DNA of 64,000 nucleotides from Bipolaris cookei (lineage: Eukaryota > Ascomycota > Dothideomycetes > Pleosporales > Pleosporaceae). The notes beneath the pieces were generated by a model. The model was not told where the DNA came from, did no database searches, and worked only from the letters and a program-made list of their open reading frames with translations. Shown here piece after piece: positions 19,181-30,975 of this stretch (its first letter is position 1; every line of letters starts with the position of its first letter). The stretch is from NCBI GenBank assembly GCA_002286855.1, contig NRSV01000053.1, positions 184,781-248,780 of the forward strand. The letters are read 5' to 3'. The translations under genes were made by a program, and so were the position numbers.

Positions 19181-21004
19181 ATGAAGTACGCAATCGTCTT
19201 CGCTGCCACCGCCGCAGCCCACCAGGCCTACGGCGGATATGGTGCCGATGCTCACTCCAGCGTCCAGCCAAGCACAACCGCAACGCCCATTGGATACACC
19301 ACCGTTGTTCCTGGCTATGGTAAGCAGCCAGTCACCGTGACCACCCAGAACCAGGCGTACCCGACCTGCGTGTCTGCTGCTTATGGCGACAAGGGCTGTG
19401 CCAAATGGGGAGAGGACACCTACGTGTCCACTGTCATTAAGGACTACGACAACAACTACGCTACCGTCACCAACACTGAGCAGCCAGTCATTGTCTACCA
19501 CACCAAGACGACCATCACTCACTCTGCTACTGGAACTGGTGGCTATGCCGCTCCCACTGGCACCGTCTCTAAGAACGGCACTGCTGGCTGCTGGTACGAG
19601 CTTTATGAGAAGATCGAGGAGGTTCCATACAAGAACCTTGGTCCCAAGGCCCTTACTGGATACGGCGGCTCTGGTCTCTACACCAAGGGCGACAAGGAGC
19701 AGCCCGTTCACGTCAGGGAGTACAAGGGTGGAAAGTGGTCCGAGTATGAGCACGTCTACTCCTATGGCGAGCCCAAGCCAGATGTCAAGGTTTACGAGAA
19801 GCCTGGCGTCTACGTCGTCCCCAGCAAGGACATGGTAGTCGATCACCCTGTCGATCACCCTGCTGAGGCTACCACCACCGCTAAGGCTGGTGAGACCTGC
19901 ACCTATGGCGGTCAGTCTGTCACGGCCACTCAGACTGGTTACATCACTGCCCCTTATGCTGGCTACAAGACCAAGGTTGAGGGTGACAAGACTAAGACTG
20001 AGACTGTCATCGAGTACACCACCATCTACGCCTCGACCACCGGTACCTACGAGGTCACCAAGCCCACGACTACCGTCTACGACCACGACACCGAGGTTAC
20101 CTACCCCACTGCCCAGCACTACGACGCTGGTGTCTACCACCAGCCAGCCCAGACTGTCACCATTACCTCTGCTGGCCAGGCTTACACCTGCGAGTATGAG
20201 AAGACCAAGGCTACTCCCTCGCCAGTGGTCCCTGGAAACGGCAAGCCCCACGGTGGAAACAACTACCCATCCTATGGCTCCTACCCCAGCCAGCCAGCCC
20301 ACAACAGCTCCTCTATTGCCTATGGCTCTTACCCGGCTGCTTCAACCCCTGTTGCAGTTCACTCCAAGCCAGCCCACTACGGCGGAAACAACTATGGTGG
20401 AAACGGCTACAACGCTTACTCCGCCTCTACCATGAGCACTGTTCCAGTCAAGCCCTATGCCACTCCCTCTGGCTACTACCCTGTTGGAAGCACCTCGTCT
20501 GCTCCCGTTGAGTCCTACGGATCCAGCGCCAGCTCTACTCCTTGCGAGAGCTCCACCGTCCCTGCTGCCTACAAGACTCAGCCTGCTGGATACCCTGCTT
20601 CTTCCAGCCCAGCTGCCTACGAGCACTCTTATCCAGTTGTCTCCTCCCCAGCTGCTTACGGTTCTTACCCAGCTGCCTCTTCCCCAGCTGCCTACCAACC
20701 CGCCCCAGCTGTCTCCTCCCCTGCCGCCTACGGCTCGTACCCAGCTGCTTCCAGCTCTGCTGCCTACCAGCCTGCTCCCGCCGCCTCTAGCCCAGCTGCC
20801 TACGGCTCGTACCCAGCTGCCTCTTCCCCAGCTGCTTACCAGCCCGCCCCAGCTGTCTCCACCCCGGCTGCCTATCAGCCCGCTGTCACCCCCACCCCCG
20901 CCGCCTACGAGCACACTCCCTCCAACGAGTACTCGTCCGGCTCCGAGGGCTATGGCAATAGCAAGAAGCCATCTGAGAGCTACTCTGACTACGCTGCGTA
21001 CTAA
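19181..21004 (+). CDS. Secreted Tyr/Pro/Ala-rich repeat protein, probably cell-surface
   Basis: Intronless, 607 residues. It starts with a short secretion signal (MKYAIVFAATAAAHQAYG). Residues 20-400 are rich in Val/Thr/Tyr with few cysteines (PTCVSAAYGDKGCAKWG, CWYELYEKIEE, CTYGGQ). From about residue 455 the chain becomes tandem repeats alternating SSPAAYGSYPAA and SSPAAYQPAPAV with small variations (DNA about 20600-20900), ending EGYGNSKKPSESYSDYAAY. Codons are strongly biased to C-ending forms, as in highly expressed genes. No catalytic motif or GPI signal is visible. I infer a structural wall or matrix protein that could be cross-linked through tyrosines; the family has no name I recognise. 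Long open frames on the opposite strand come from the codon bias. Confidence 0.85.
   Translation: MKYAIVFAATAAAHQAYGGYGADAHSSVQPSTTATPIGYTTVVPGYGKQPVTVTTQNQAYPTCVSAAYGDKGCAKWGEDTYVSTVIKDYDNNYATVTNTEQPVIVYHTKTTITHSATGTGGYAAPTGTVSKNGTAGCWYELYEKIEEVPYKNLGPKALTGYGGSGLYTKGDKEQPVHVREYKGGKWSEYEHVYSYGEPKPDVKVYEKPGVYVVPSKDMVVDHPVDHPAEATTTAKAGETCTYGGQSVTATQTGYITAPYAGYKTKVEGDKTKTETVIEYTTIYASTTGTYEVTKPTTTVYDHDTEVTYPTAQHYDAGVYHQPAQTVTITSAGQAYTCEYEKTKATPSPVVPGNGKPHGGNNYPSYGSYPSQPAHNSSSIAYGSYPAASTPVAVHSKPAHYGGNNYGGNGYNAYSASTMSTVPVKPYATPSGYYPVGSTSSAPVESYGSSASSTPCESSTVPAAYKTQPAGYPASSSPAAYEHSYPVVSSPAAYGSYPAASSPAAYQPAPAVSSPAAYGSYPAASSSAAYQPAPAASSPAAYGSYPAASSPAAYQPAPAVSTPAAYQPAVTPTPAAYEHTPSNEYSSGSEGYGNSKKPSESYSDYAAY
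20600..20905 (+). repeat. Coding tandem repeat, about 33-36 bp units
   Basis: Repeated GCTGCCTACGGCTCGTACCC / GCTGCCTACCAGCCCGC-type units inside the secreted protein gene. Such repeats change copy number by slippage or recombination, so length polymorphism between strains is expected. Confidence 0.8.
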
Positions 21005-21232
21005 AAACAATGTAGTATAATATTTTCCTAGAGTTGAATTGTTTCATTTGGAAAGAGTGGAAGGTGGTTGAGACAGAGTGAGGATGAAAAACAGAGAAAT
21101 GTAAAGAGAGATGAAAAAAATATCAGATGAATATAATATTTTCATCTCGTAACTTTTTTTCTTCTTCTCTCCCAATTCACATGTTGCATACAATGTATCT
21201 CAAAAGAACGTGCATTCTACCTTATCTAACCT

Positions 21233-22945
21233 TTATTTCCCCATGCCCTTCAAATACGCCTCCCACCCCCCTTCAGCCAACAACCCGTCCTTGCGCAAAA
21301 CCTCCTTTTCATTGCCCTCCATCCACACCCGCAGCCGCTCTCGAATCGCCTTATCCTCCGCCCCCAGAATCCGCACAGCCAACAATGCCGCATTCGTCGA
21401 ATTATTAATCCCAACCGTAGCCACGGGCTCTCCTCTCGGCATCTGCGTCATGCTCACCAGACTATCCCAACCGTCCATGTGCGTAGCTTTAACCGGCAAA
21501 CCAATGACAGGGAGCGTAGTCCACGAAGCGCACATACCGGGGAGATGGGCAGCGCCGCCTGCCGCACCGATGATGACCCTGAGGGACGTCTGAGACGCAG
21601 ATTTGGAGAATTCGCGTAGCCAATCGGGTGTGCGGTGGGCAGAGGTGATGCGTGTGGTGAAGGGGATTTGGAGCTTGGTTAGGATTTCGAGACCTGCGCG
21701 GAGGACGGGGAGGTCGGAGTCTGAGCCCATGATTACAGCGACGAGCGGATCTTCTTTGCTGTTGCTGTTGCTGTTGCTTTTGGAGTCGACCGTTTTGCCT
21801 TTTTGGGTATCGACAAAGTCGATGAGGGGTTGGATTTCGCGCTCTGCGGCGGCGAGCGTGGGTGCTGTTACGGTGATGTGGCCCATTTTGCGTCCAGGAC
21901 GTGCGTCTCCCTTACCGTAGAGGTGGATTGAGGCATTGGGAGAGTCTAGAGCTTTCTTTGCTATCTGGACGTGGGAATCTGGCGTCTTGCCGCCGAGGAT
22001 GTTGAGCATAATTGCAGGTTCTCGGAGGCGGAGGTTGGACTGTGAAATCGGGAGGTCGAGAATCGCGCGAAGGTGAGCGTCGTATTGTGAGATTGGGCAA
22101 GCCTCGATAGTGTAGTGACCGGAATTGTGTGGACGAGGTGCAATCTCGTTGATGAGTAGGCTATCGTCCTTGAGGAGGAACATCTCGACACCAAAGACGC
22201 CCTTGCCTTCGAAGGCGCCGATAGCCTTCTTGGCCAGCTCTTGGGCTTGCTGTGTGATCTTTTCTGATACGTTTCGTGGAGGCGCATATGTGAGCTTGCA
22301 GATGCTGTCCTCGTGGACAGTTTCTACCGTAGGAAATGTGAGCACTCCATCCTTGGTCTTGACAATCATGACTGCCAGCTCCATTCTAAAGTCAGCCCAT
22401 CGCTCTGCGTAAAGCGGTCGCTTTCCCAACGCTTCAAATGCGGCACCGACATCTGCTTCGCTCTTAACTACAAAGTTTCCTTTGCCATCATAGGCTTCTG
22501 TCTTGCTCTTAAGCATGAAGGGATATCCATACGATGACCCTACTTCTTTAAGTCCCTCGACCCCTTTACCCTCGAGATCAACACTATCGGCGACATCGAC
22601 TCCGTGCTCTTTCAGATACTGCTTTTGCGCATATTTGTCCTTGATCGTTCGTAGTGTCTTCCAACTGGGTTCAACAATCACTTCTCCAGCAACCTCTTCC
22701 AGCATATGGGTGTCCACATGCTCAATTTCCACGGTAACGACATCGGAAGATTGCGCAAGTTGCTTTACAGCAGCCGCATCCTTGAAAGACCCCTCAATGT
22801 GCCCACTGTGCGCCGAGATTTGCTTTGCGGGTGTTGCTGCTGCGTCCAGTACGTTAACTTGAATATTTAAGCGATTTGCGGCTTCAATGAGCATGCGACC
22901 GAGTTGGCCTCCGCCCAATACACCGACTTTACGAGTGTCGACCAT
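21233..22945 (-). CDS. ADE2: Phosphoribosylaminoimidazole carboxylase (AIR carboxylase)
   Basis: Intronless, 570 residues from the ATG at 22945; the frame extends further only to a TTG. It is a fusion of a PurK-like ATP-grasp part (about 1-385; N-terminal GVLGGGQLGRML, later EIAPRPHNSGHYTIEAC) and a PurE-like mutase part (about 405-570; VIMGSDSDLPV, SAHRTPDWL, GAAGGAAHLPGM), as in fungal Ade2. It makes 4-carboxy-5-aminoimidazole ribonucleotide in de novo purine synthesis; loss usually gives red, adenine-requiring colonies in yeasts. The two parts are joined by a Ser/Asn repeat linker encoded by a (GCTGTT)n-type stretch near 21758-21780. The gene ends close to and convergent with the secreted repeat protein gene. 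Confidence 0.96.
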   Translation of the reverse strand: MVDTRKVGVLGGGQLGRMLIEAANRLNIQVNVLDAAATPAKQISAHSGHIEGSFKDAAAVKQLAQSSDVVTVEIEHVDTHMLEEVAGEVIVEPSWKTLRTIKDKYAQKQYLKEHGVDVADSVDLEGKGVEGLKEVGSSYGYPFMLKSKTEAYDGKGNFVVKSEADVGAAFEALGKRPLYAERWADFRMELAVMIVKTKDGVLTFPTVETVHEDSICKLTYAPPRNVSEKITQQAQELAKKAIGAFEGKGVFGVEMFLLKDDSLLINEIAPRPHNSGHYTIEACPISQYDAHLRAILDLPISQSNLRLREPAIMLNILGGKTPDSHVQIAKKALDSPNASIHLYGKGDARPGRKMGHITVTAPTLAAAEREIQPLIDFVDTQKGKTVDSKSNSNSNSKEDPLVAVIMGSDSDLPVLRAGLEILTKLQIPFTTRITSAHRTPDWLREFSKSASQTSLRVIIGAAGGAAHLPGMCASWTTLPVIGLPVKATHMDGWDSLVSMTQMPRGEPVATVGINNSTNAALLAVRILGAEDKAIRERLRVWMEGNEKEVLRKDGLLAEGGWEAYLKGMGK

Positions 22946-23380
22946 TTTGCAGATGTTGATGTTCAAGTCACTGCTGTGCTGCAGTGACTAGGCTGGGCCA
23001 TTACGTGGATGAGAGTTGCTAGCGCTCTGGTTGGTTGGATGCGGGGGAACCGCAAGAAAATTTGACACAAAGATCCCGACATCAGTGATTATATTCTGGG
23101 TTGCCGAATGGGGGCAGGCAGTCAAGTGAAAAGTTGTACAGTGCTAAAAACGCTGCAATACATCACTAAATACGTCTGCTTCACGATGAGGTACTGATAT
23201 TCATGGGTTGACCATGAGCTCGAAGAGCCCATTCGTATGCTTTCATTTCATGTTGAGCATCGAGTATCTTTTTACAGGCCTTCAAAGAGCCATTCTTAGT
23301 CATGATGCACGCCTCATAAGTGAATTCCCATGACCTTGACCACGCCAAACCAGAGAAACCGAACCACTTGTAGCACACGC
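22946..23380. other. Intergenic between ADE2 and eL18
   Basis: ADE2 promoter side and eL18 3' end, both genes on the minus strand. No further gene or repeat seen. Confidence 0.6.
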
Positions 23381-24190
23381 TTAGACCTTGAAACCACGAG
23401 ACCTTCTGCGACCACGGGCACGCTCGAACTTGCGGCCCTTACTCTCGACGTAAGGCTTCTTGCCAGAGTGGGGACCGAAGCCGAAATGCTTGAAAGCCTC
23501 ACGGGCGTTCTTGGGTCCACGGAGGAGGAGGGTGTTGGATCCAGTGGGAGAGCGGGTGGCAACCTCGTCGATGGTGAGGGTCTCACCACCAGCCTTCTCA
23601 ATGCGCGCACGAGCAGAGACAGTGAAGCGGAGAGCCGCAACGGAGAGCTTGGGGAGCTCAAGCATGCGGTTGTCGTCAGTGACGGTACCGACCTGATCCC
23701 TGAGTTAGCTAGTCATCCGGTGTGTGGTATTCGGAAGCCGTACGATAACGATGGTCTTGCCGTCGTGTCCCTTGGCGTTGGAGACAATCTTGGAGAGGGA
23801 GACCGGCTATATCATGTCAGTTGTTATGTCGACAGGCTTTCTTGCCATTGGCGTCTTACGGGACGGTTGGTCTTGGACATCATGAGGCGTCGCAGAACGG
23901 TCTTGTTGAAGGGAGCATCGGTGCGGCCTGTTTGCAGTTAGCACAGATTGTGCGCGCGATTCCAGTTGGAGTACTTACGAGCCAAGAACTTGTACAGACG
24001 CACCAACAGCTTGACGTAGGGGTTGGTGGACTTCGGGACCTCTGTATACTCGTCAATCTCTCTCCTCTCTCGGGCTCATGTTGCGTCTAAAAGACTGCTA
24101 TCGCCAGCGCATTTCTGCGCCGACTCGACGGGGGGTTCACATACTGCGGTGCCCGTCTCGAACATGGTGGCGGTCGAGGTCAATTCCCAT
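23381..24190 (-). CDS. RPL18: 60S ribosomal protein eL18
   Basis: Five exons on the minus strand: 24190-24145, 24041-23979, 23927-23860, 23806-23744 and 23692-23381. They encode 183 residues, the normal length for fungal eL18. The protein starts MGIDLDRHHVRDGHRK, continues STNPYVKLLVRLYKFLARRT and NRPPVSLSKI, and ends ERARGRRRSRGFKV. All introns are GT-AG and 50-103 nt; exon phases agree throughout. It is a structural component of the large ribosomal subunit. High intron density near the 5' end is usual for fungal ribosomal protein genes. No snoRNA boxes were found in its introns. Confidence 0.96.
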
Positions 24191-24974
24191 TTTGACTGAT
24201 TTTGAGCGTGTTGTGCTGGGGGTTAGTAACGACTGAAGAAGTGAAGTTCTCGCGAACACGAAATTGCGAAATAGACCAGGCTTGGCGTGGTGTGGCCCGT
24301 GCGAAGCGAGGACATTTCAACTCCACCTGCACGCGCCTCCAAAGTGCCCTCGCTAGCGCTGGTCAGCATCTCCGGTGGATCTACAAACGGCAGACGCCGT
24401 TCGGGACCCTTGCTTATTATTCTTGGATGAGATTGTCTGCATTACCAGCAACCATGCCATGTGTATCAATGCAGGGTGGGTTATGGCAATGGGAAAGGGA
24501 GACGAGAAGTAAAGCTTGAGAAATCCAAGAAACACTTTTTTCTTCAATCTCTAGCTCGAAGCTGATTGACTGGGTTGAGTTATTCACCCCATTTTAAGTT
24601 ACATCTCATCACACAAAAAGAACAATTTGCTCCACAAGCATTATCATTATGTGGCTAGAAGGTATATACCTTTCGCTCGCAGTCGCTGTGAATGCCTGCA
24701 AGATCTATACTCGACAAAAACGCATCACTTCATTGTTTCCCTACTGTGCCCAAAGCTCCATCCTGAATCAACAAGCTTCCCAAAGCAGGCTCACTCGGGC
24801 TGAGAGAAATCCACTAGTCTATATGTATCATACCAATCACCATACACCTCGAGCCTGCTCCAAGTTGACAGTAAAAAGACAAGAAAAGAAGAAGAAGGCG
24901 CGACGTGGTAGTAAAGTGCGTCAACAGGCGTACTTAAGACTTCTGATAGCGTAGGTTGGCTATTGAAAAGCGCT
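24191..24974. other. Intergenic between eL18 and the TPT transporter
   Basis: eL18 promoter region (left) and 3' end of the transporter gene (right). Only short patternless open frames. Confidence 0.6.
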
Positions 24975-26391
24975 TTATACAGCCTTGTCGCCAATGAGCT
25001 TGCCGATACCGTTGTAGACCTGGTTGGTCGACTCGGGGGCATAGCGTGGTCCAAGGGAGCCAAAGATGAAGAACATAGAGATGATGACGGCGGAGAAAAC
25101 CATGAGCTTGCGGAGAACAGGCCTGCTGTGGCCGAGCTCTTGCCACTTCATGCTACCCTGGCCGAGGTACTCCTTGAGTTTCTCACCACCAAGCTTGTAG
25201 TAAACGAGGCCACCGAGCGCAATGCTGTAACCAAAGGCCTGGAGGAGACTGACGGGATCCTTGAAGAGGAACATGGACGCGAAGACGAGGAGAATGTCCT
25301 TGAGTACACCAGACAGAGTGAGGACGAGCGACGAGGTCTTGCCAATCTAGAAACTTGTAAGCAGGTGTTTATGCAGGTGAGAACAATGAACGTACCAGGA
25401 AGACGACCGAGACGTTGAGCAAGAATGCAACGGAGGCGTTGGCCAACAGGGTGAAGAGACCGACGCGGTCGATATCAGCCATGGTCATTGAAGGGAGCTC
25501 AGTAAAGAGCAAGATGGCACCGTTGATAACAGCGCAGGCGGGGGCGTAGTAGTAGAGAGAGACGAGGGGATCCATCTTGAAATCGGCGCCGCTGAGCAGA
25601 CGCTGGACCATGACCAAGCGGATAGCTTCGAAAGCGATACCAGCAGCCTGGAACAGGAAACCAGTCATGACAAACTTTATCTCACCCATCGAGGCAACAA
25701 CGACACCAATGACAATGAAGGACACGTTTCCGAGCGTCTTCAGATTGACAGGCGAGACACCGAGACCCCAGGTGGTAAGCAAGACAGCGACGGGCATGGT
25801 AGCCTAGCAAAGTCAGCATTCATGTTCCGACTGCAGAATCATGTTGACATACCTTGAGCATCTGAATAAAGGCTACACTCAGATACAGGTAGGCCTGGTT
25901 ACCGCAGATCAAACTCATGCTGAAGAAGATACCGATAGGGACAATAGCTCGCAGATAGACACGGCCGTTCATGGGCACCTTCTTTCTGGAGTCGAGGATG
26001 GTGGTGAAACGAGCGAGGATTTGCGTCATGACAGTCGCAAAGACCAGATGCCATGTTGTGAGGAAGATTGGAAAGTCTGTTTGGCATGGCTGTCAGTATG
26101 CGCTTGTGGGACAGGGGCGGGAGGTAGACGTACGGAACTTGGCCGTGTCGAGGATGTACTTGTTGAAGACGATTGTGCTGGAGCTGAGCGTGATCCATGT
26201 GCTGCGTATCGATTAGCATGCGTCGTGGAGAGGGTAGTGGTATGTGAGGCATACGCAATGTAGACGGCGGGATGGAAGGTTGGCGGCTCAGGTGCGGACT
26301 TTTGCGCATCGGGGTTGACGGTGGGCAGGACTGGCAGAGCAGTGTCGCGGGAGGCCTCGACCGAGGACCTCACCTTCTCGTCTTGAGACAT
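24975..26391 (-). CDS. Triose-phosphate-transporter family (DMT superfamily) sugar-phosphate/nucleotide-sugar transporter
   Basis: Five exons (26391-26255, 26201-26134, 26076-25853, 25803-25396, 25346-24975) encode 402 residues. After a hydrophilic cytosolic N-terminus (about 40 residues) come roughly ten membrane helices. The family hallmark TWITLSSSTIVFNKYIL opens helix 1; CGNQAYLYLSVAFIQMLK, ATMPVAVLLTTWGLG and SSLVLTLSGVLKDILLV follow as in TPT-family proteins of fungi and plants. Location is probably Golgi or ER membrane. Substrate is not predictable from the sequence; a nucleotide-sugar or sugar-phosphate antiporter is likely. The next gene to the right, on the other strand, makes UDP-galactofuranose, but a functional link is speculation. 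Confidence 0.88.
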
Positions 26392-27881
26392 GGCTGGGGG
26401 TGGTAGCTAACGAGGGACTGTGGGCAGGTAGGGAGGGAGAGGGAGGGAGAGGGAGGTGGAAGGAATTGTCGGTGGCGGAGGTCGAGGGAGAGATGCGGCG
26501 ATCGGGGGTGGGAGCAGAGTTGTGGTTGAGGTTACAATGATGGGCGGACTAGCGCCGCTGACTGATGAGGGTCTTGCGCGTCAAGGGTACAGTGAAACGG
26601 TGCAACACAAACGTGGCACAGGGTACGGGTCTTGGGAGAGGGCTCTGCGCACTGGAAGCAACAAGGAGATGAGGAGCGGCAGAATTGTTGAGAGGAAGCG
26701 TAAATGTGATGGTAATACGTTCGGCGCTAGTGAAGGGAGGGGCGGAGCGGAAATTCAGCCAGAGGTGCTTAGGTGCCTGTAGAACGGGGGCGCACAGGGG
26801 TTGCCTCTGCCTGTACCCTACTGGGCAACGGTCGACTATTGTACTCGCGCCGATAGCAGGCAGCATGACGATTCCGCCGCGGCGACAATGGCGGCGATGG
26901 CGACCTGAAACGGATCTGCTGTGGAGCGGGGCATTGGACGCGCAATCGGCCTGCTTTGCGAGCCTTGGTTCTGGCGGCAAAATTTTAAGCCGCGCTGCGC
27001 TGTGGGCGTGGGCGTGGGTGAAGGCGTACCGTGGCCGCCCTGCAGAGCCGCTTTACATTGCAGGCACAGGAGACAAGGCCCGTGACGCGCGACATGGCAA
27101 AAGGGCAGGCCTAGCGACACAGACATGGCTGTGGCAAGCCATGCAATAGGGGGCATGCATGTTGTCGTTGAGCAGCCCATACACGCTTGATTACACCGTC
27201 GCACTAGCACGACACGCAGCCCATGGCCCGTGGGCCGTGGATCTGAAGCTGTAGTCTCCAAGAGATAGACACGGCTGCCTGTCTAGTACGGCGATAGTAT
27301 GGTACACACAGATGCACATGCCGTCAGTGTACATGCTACATATGTACGGAGTATTACGCCCGCCTGGTGATGCCTTGTTCCCACGGAAGCGTGCATGGGG
27401 GAGCACACCGCAGCATCACCCGCTGCCGTCGTCGCTGTATACTTACTTCGATACTCGACACGGTTGGTTAGTGGTACACACGCGCTATGCGAGCAGCATC
27501 CAAAAGGCGAGGCAGGTGTTGCACAAAATTGGAACCAATCGATGTGGCCACGAGCAGCCACGGTTGCTGCACTGACGGGGCCCCCATGGCGGCCTGCCCC
27601 TTTTCTGCCGTCGAGCCTCTCTTGGACATGCAAATGCTCTCCAGGCGGCCGCCAGGCCAGTCCTTCGGCGGCTGGCCCCTCCACTACCTACCCTGGACCC
27701 ACTTATAACAGTATCCTCCTTGGCGTCCCTAGTTCCTCTCCAGCTACTCTATATTCCTCACACCCACGCCCCAAGTGCTGTTTGGCCACTGCTCCTCGTA
27801 GCTTCACACATATACATGCTCAACCTCGCCCGCCAGACACTAAAGCGAGTTCCAAGTTTTCAAGAAATCCTCCAGGGCACC
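26392..27881. other. Divergent promoter region between the TPT transporter and UGM genes
   Basis: 1.5 kb, G+C-richer than other gaps. GGGAGGGAGA-type purine repeats lie near 26430-26460 and CT-rich leader sequence near 27700-27880. Open frames of up to 221 codons overlap on both strands and lack any family signature, so I do not call a gene. Confidence 0.5.
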
Positions 27882-29624
<1,743 letters not shown>

Positions 29625-30975
29625 ACGCATACACAATGAATGCTGAGCATGTTATGGATTTTGAGAGATGTTTACAGGATACCACGCTTATTTACGAAAG
29701 GGACGGCATGGAATAGGGAGTCGGCGCATGTGTGCATCTTTGGACTCTAGGTAGATAGTTGTTACATCTGCACAGCATCTAGTCGATGTTGGCAGTGATA
29801 ACGGATAGACATTACCTTTTTGCCAAGTCGCGTTTTTCTTGAACTTGTTATCTTTTGTGATTGTCTTGTTAGTGCTTTCTGTACTCGCTTCGTACCCTAG
29901 CAAGCCCGTTCCTGCGTCCACCCATCCATTCATGCGCACTCCATTTCCACGATCTACACATCCTCCACTTAATTTAATCCCCACTCACCTCATCCTCCCC
30001 ACTATTAAAAGCACATCGCAATACCACCGACATACGACGTATTACGGTGACGCAATCACCAAAACAAAACTCCCACCGGTTCAAATCACGAATCATGCCA
30101 CATGCCACTAGATCGGGAGAATTAAAAGAAAAAGAAACACAATGCCCGCAATCAATCATGATTCCGCCCGGTGAATAGGTCATTCGGCCCGAATACACAT
30201 GTGTTTTTCTTTTTTACCTCTTTGCGTATCTACTAGCCACCCTTACCTCCCCTTGCTAGCTATCTTGCTAAAGACAAAAAAACCTTGCAAGTAATGATAA
30301 CAGAGAAACCTGCCCGGGCAACGGTGATTTACGAGCCGAGGTGAAGCAAAATAGTAGCGCATATGTAGTTAAGGTTGGAAATTTAGTGGTTGAATGCATG
30401 CATTTGGCCGCTGCTAGTACTACTACGTTAAAGAAGCTCGCTGATATGACGCAAAAGCACATGTATATGTGTGTATGTATTGTGGGGAAAAGATTGTTTA
30501 AAATGAAGGATGAGCATGCGACGCGTAAGTCTCCGGTGGGGATATTCTTATTCTTCATGTTCATGCGTGTTTAGTAATTGTTCTTCATGCAGTGGTATGA
30601 GGATTTCCTTGGACGTGGTTAGAGATAAATGGTGGTTCGTGTTTGATGTTGTAGATGGAGTGACGAATGAGATTGGGGGATTGGAGATGCATGGGTACGT
30701 ATGTGTGGAAATGCGGAATGCGGTGAAAAACAAAAGGTACACGTGGAGGGATATTGCCGTGTCGGGGATGAGGCTTTTTTTGGGGGAGAGTCAGGGGGGA
30801 GGGGGGAGGGGATGGGTTGGATCGTCGATTTTCCATGTTATCGCTGCTTTATCTTTGATGGATATAGGGAGCTAAGAGCTTAGAGTGTAGTATGTAATTT
30901 TAGTGGTGCAGCTGGACAATCACGTGATTGTTACTTTATTGAGGTACGTACAACAGAGCAGTGGCCACATGTATC
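29625..30975. other. Intergenic, A+T-rich
   Basis: Convergent 3' ends of UGM and PRO2. A GGTTCAAATC sequence near 30078 resembles part of a tRNA B box but no tRNA can be folded around it. Poly-purine tract near 30785-30815. No gene recognised. Confidence 0.5.

Noticed and set aside
19142..20302. 386-codon open frame opposite the secreted repeat protein gene
   Set aside because: It is Gly/Val/Leu/Ser-rich and mirrors the biased codons of the sense gene; it has no motifs and begins at the gene's far end.
20342..21010. 222-codon open frame on the minus strand over the repeats
   Set aside because: Arg/Gly/Ser low complexity produced by reading the Pro/Ala/Tyr repeats backwards.
30070..30110. 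tRNA gene near a GGTTCAAATC box
   Set aside because: The last B-box base does not fit and no acceptor or anticodon stem can be formed around it. No other tRNA signal was found.
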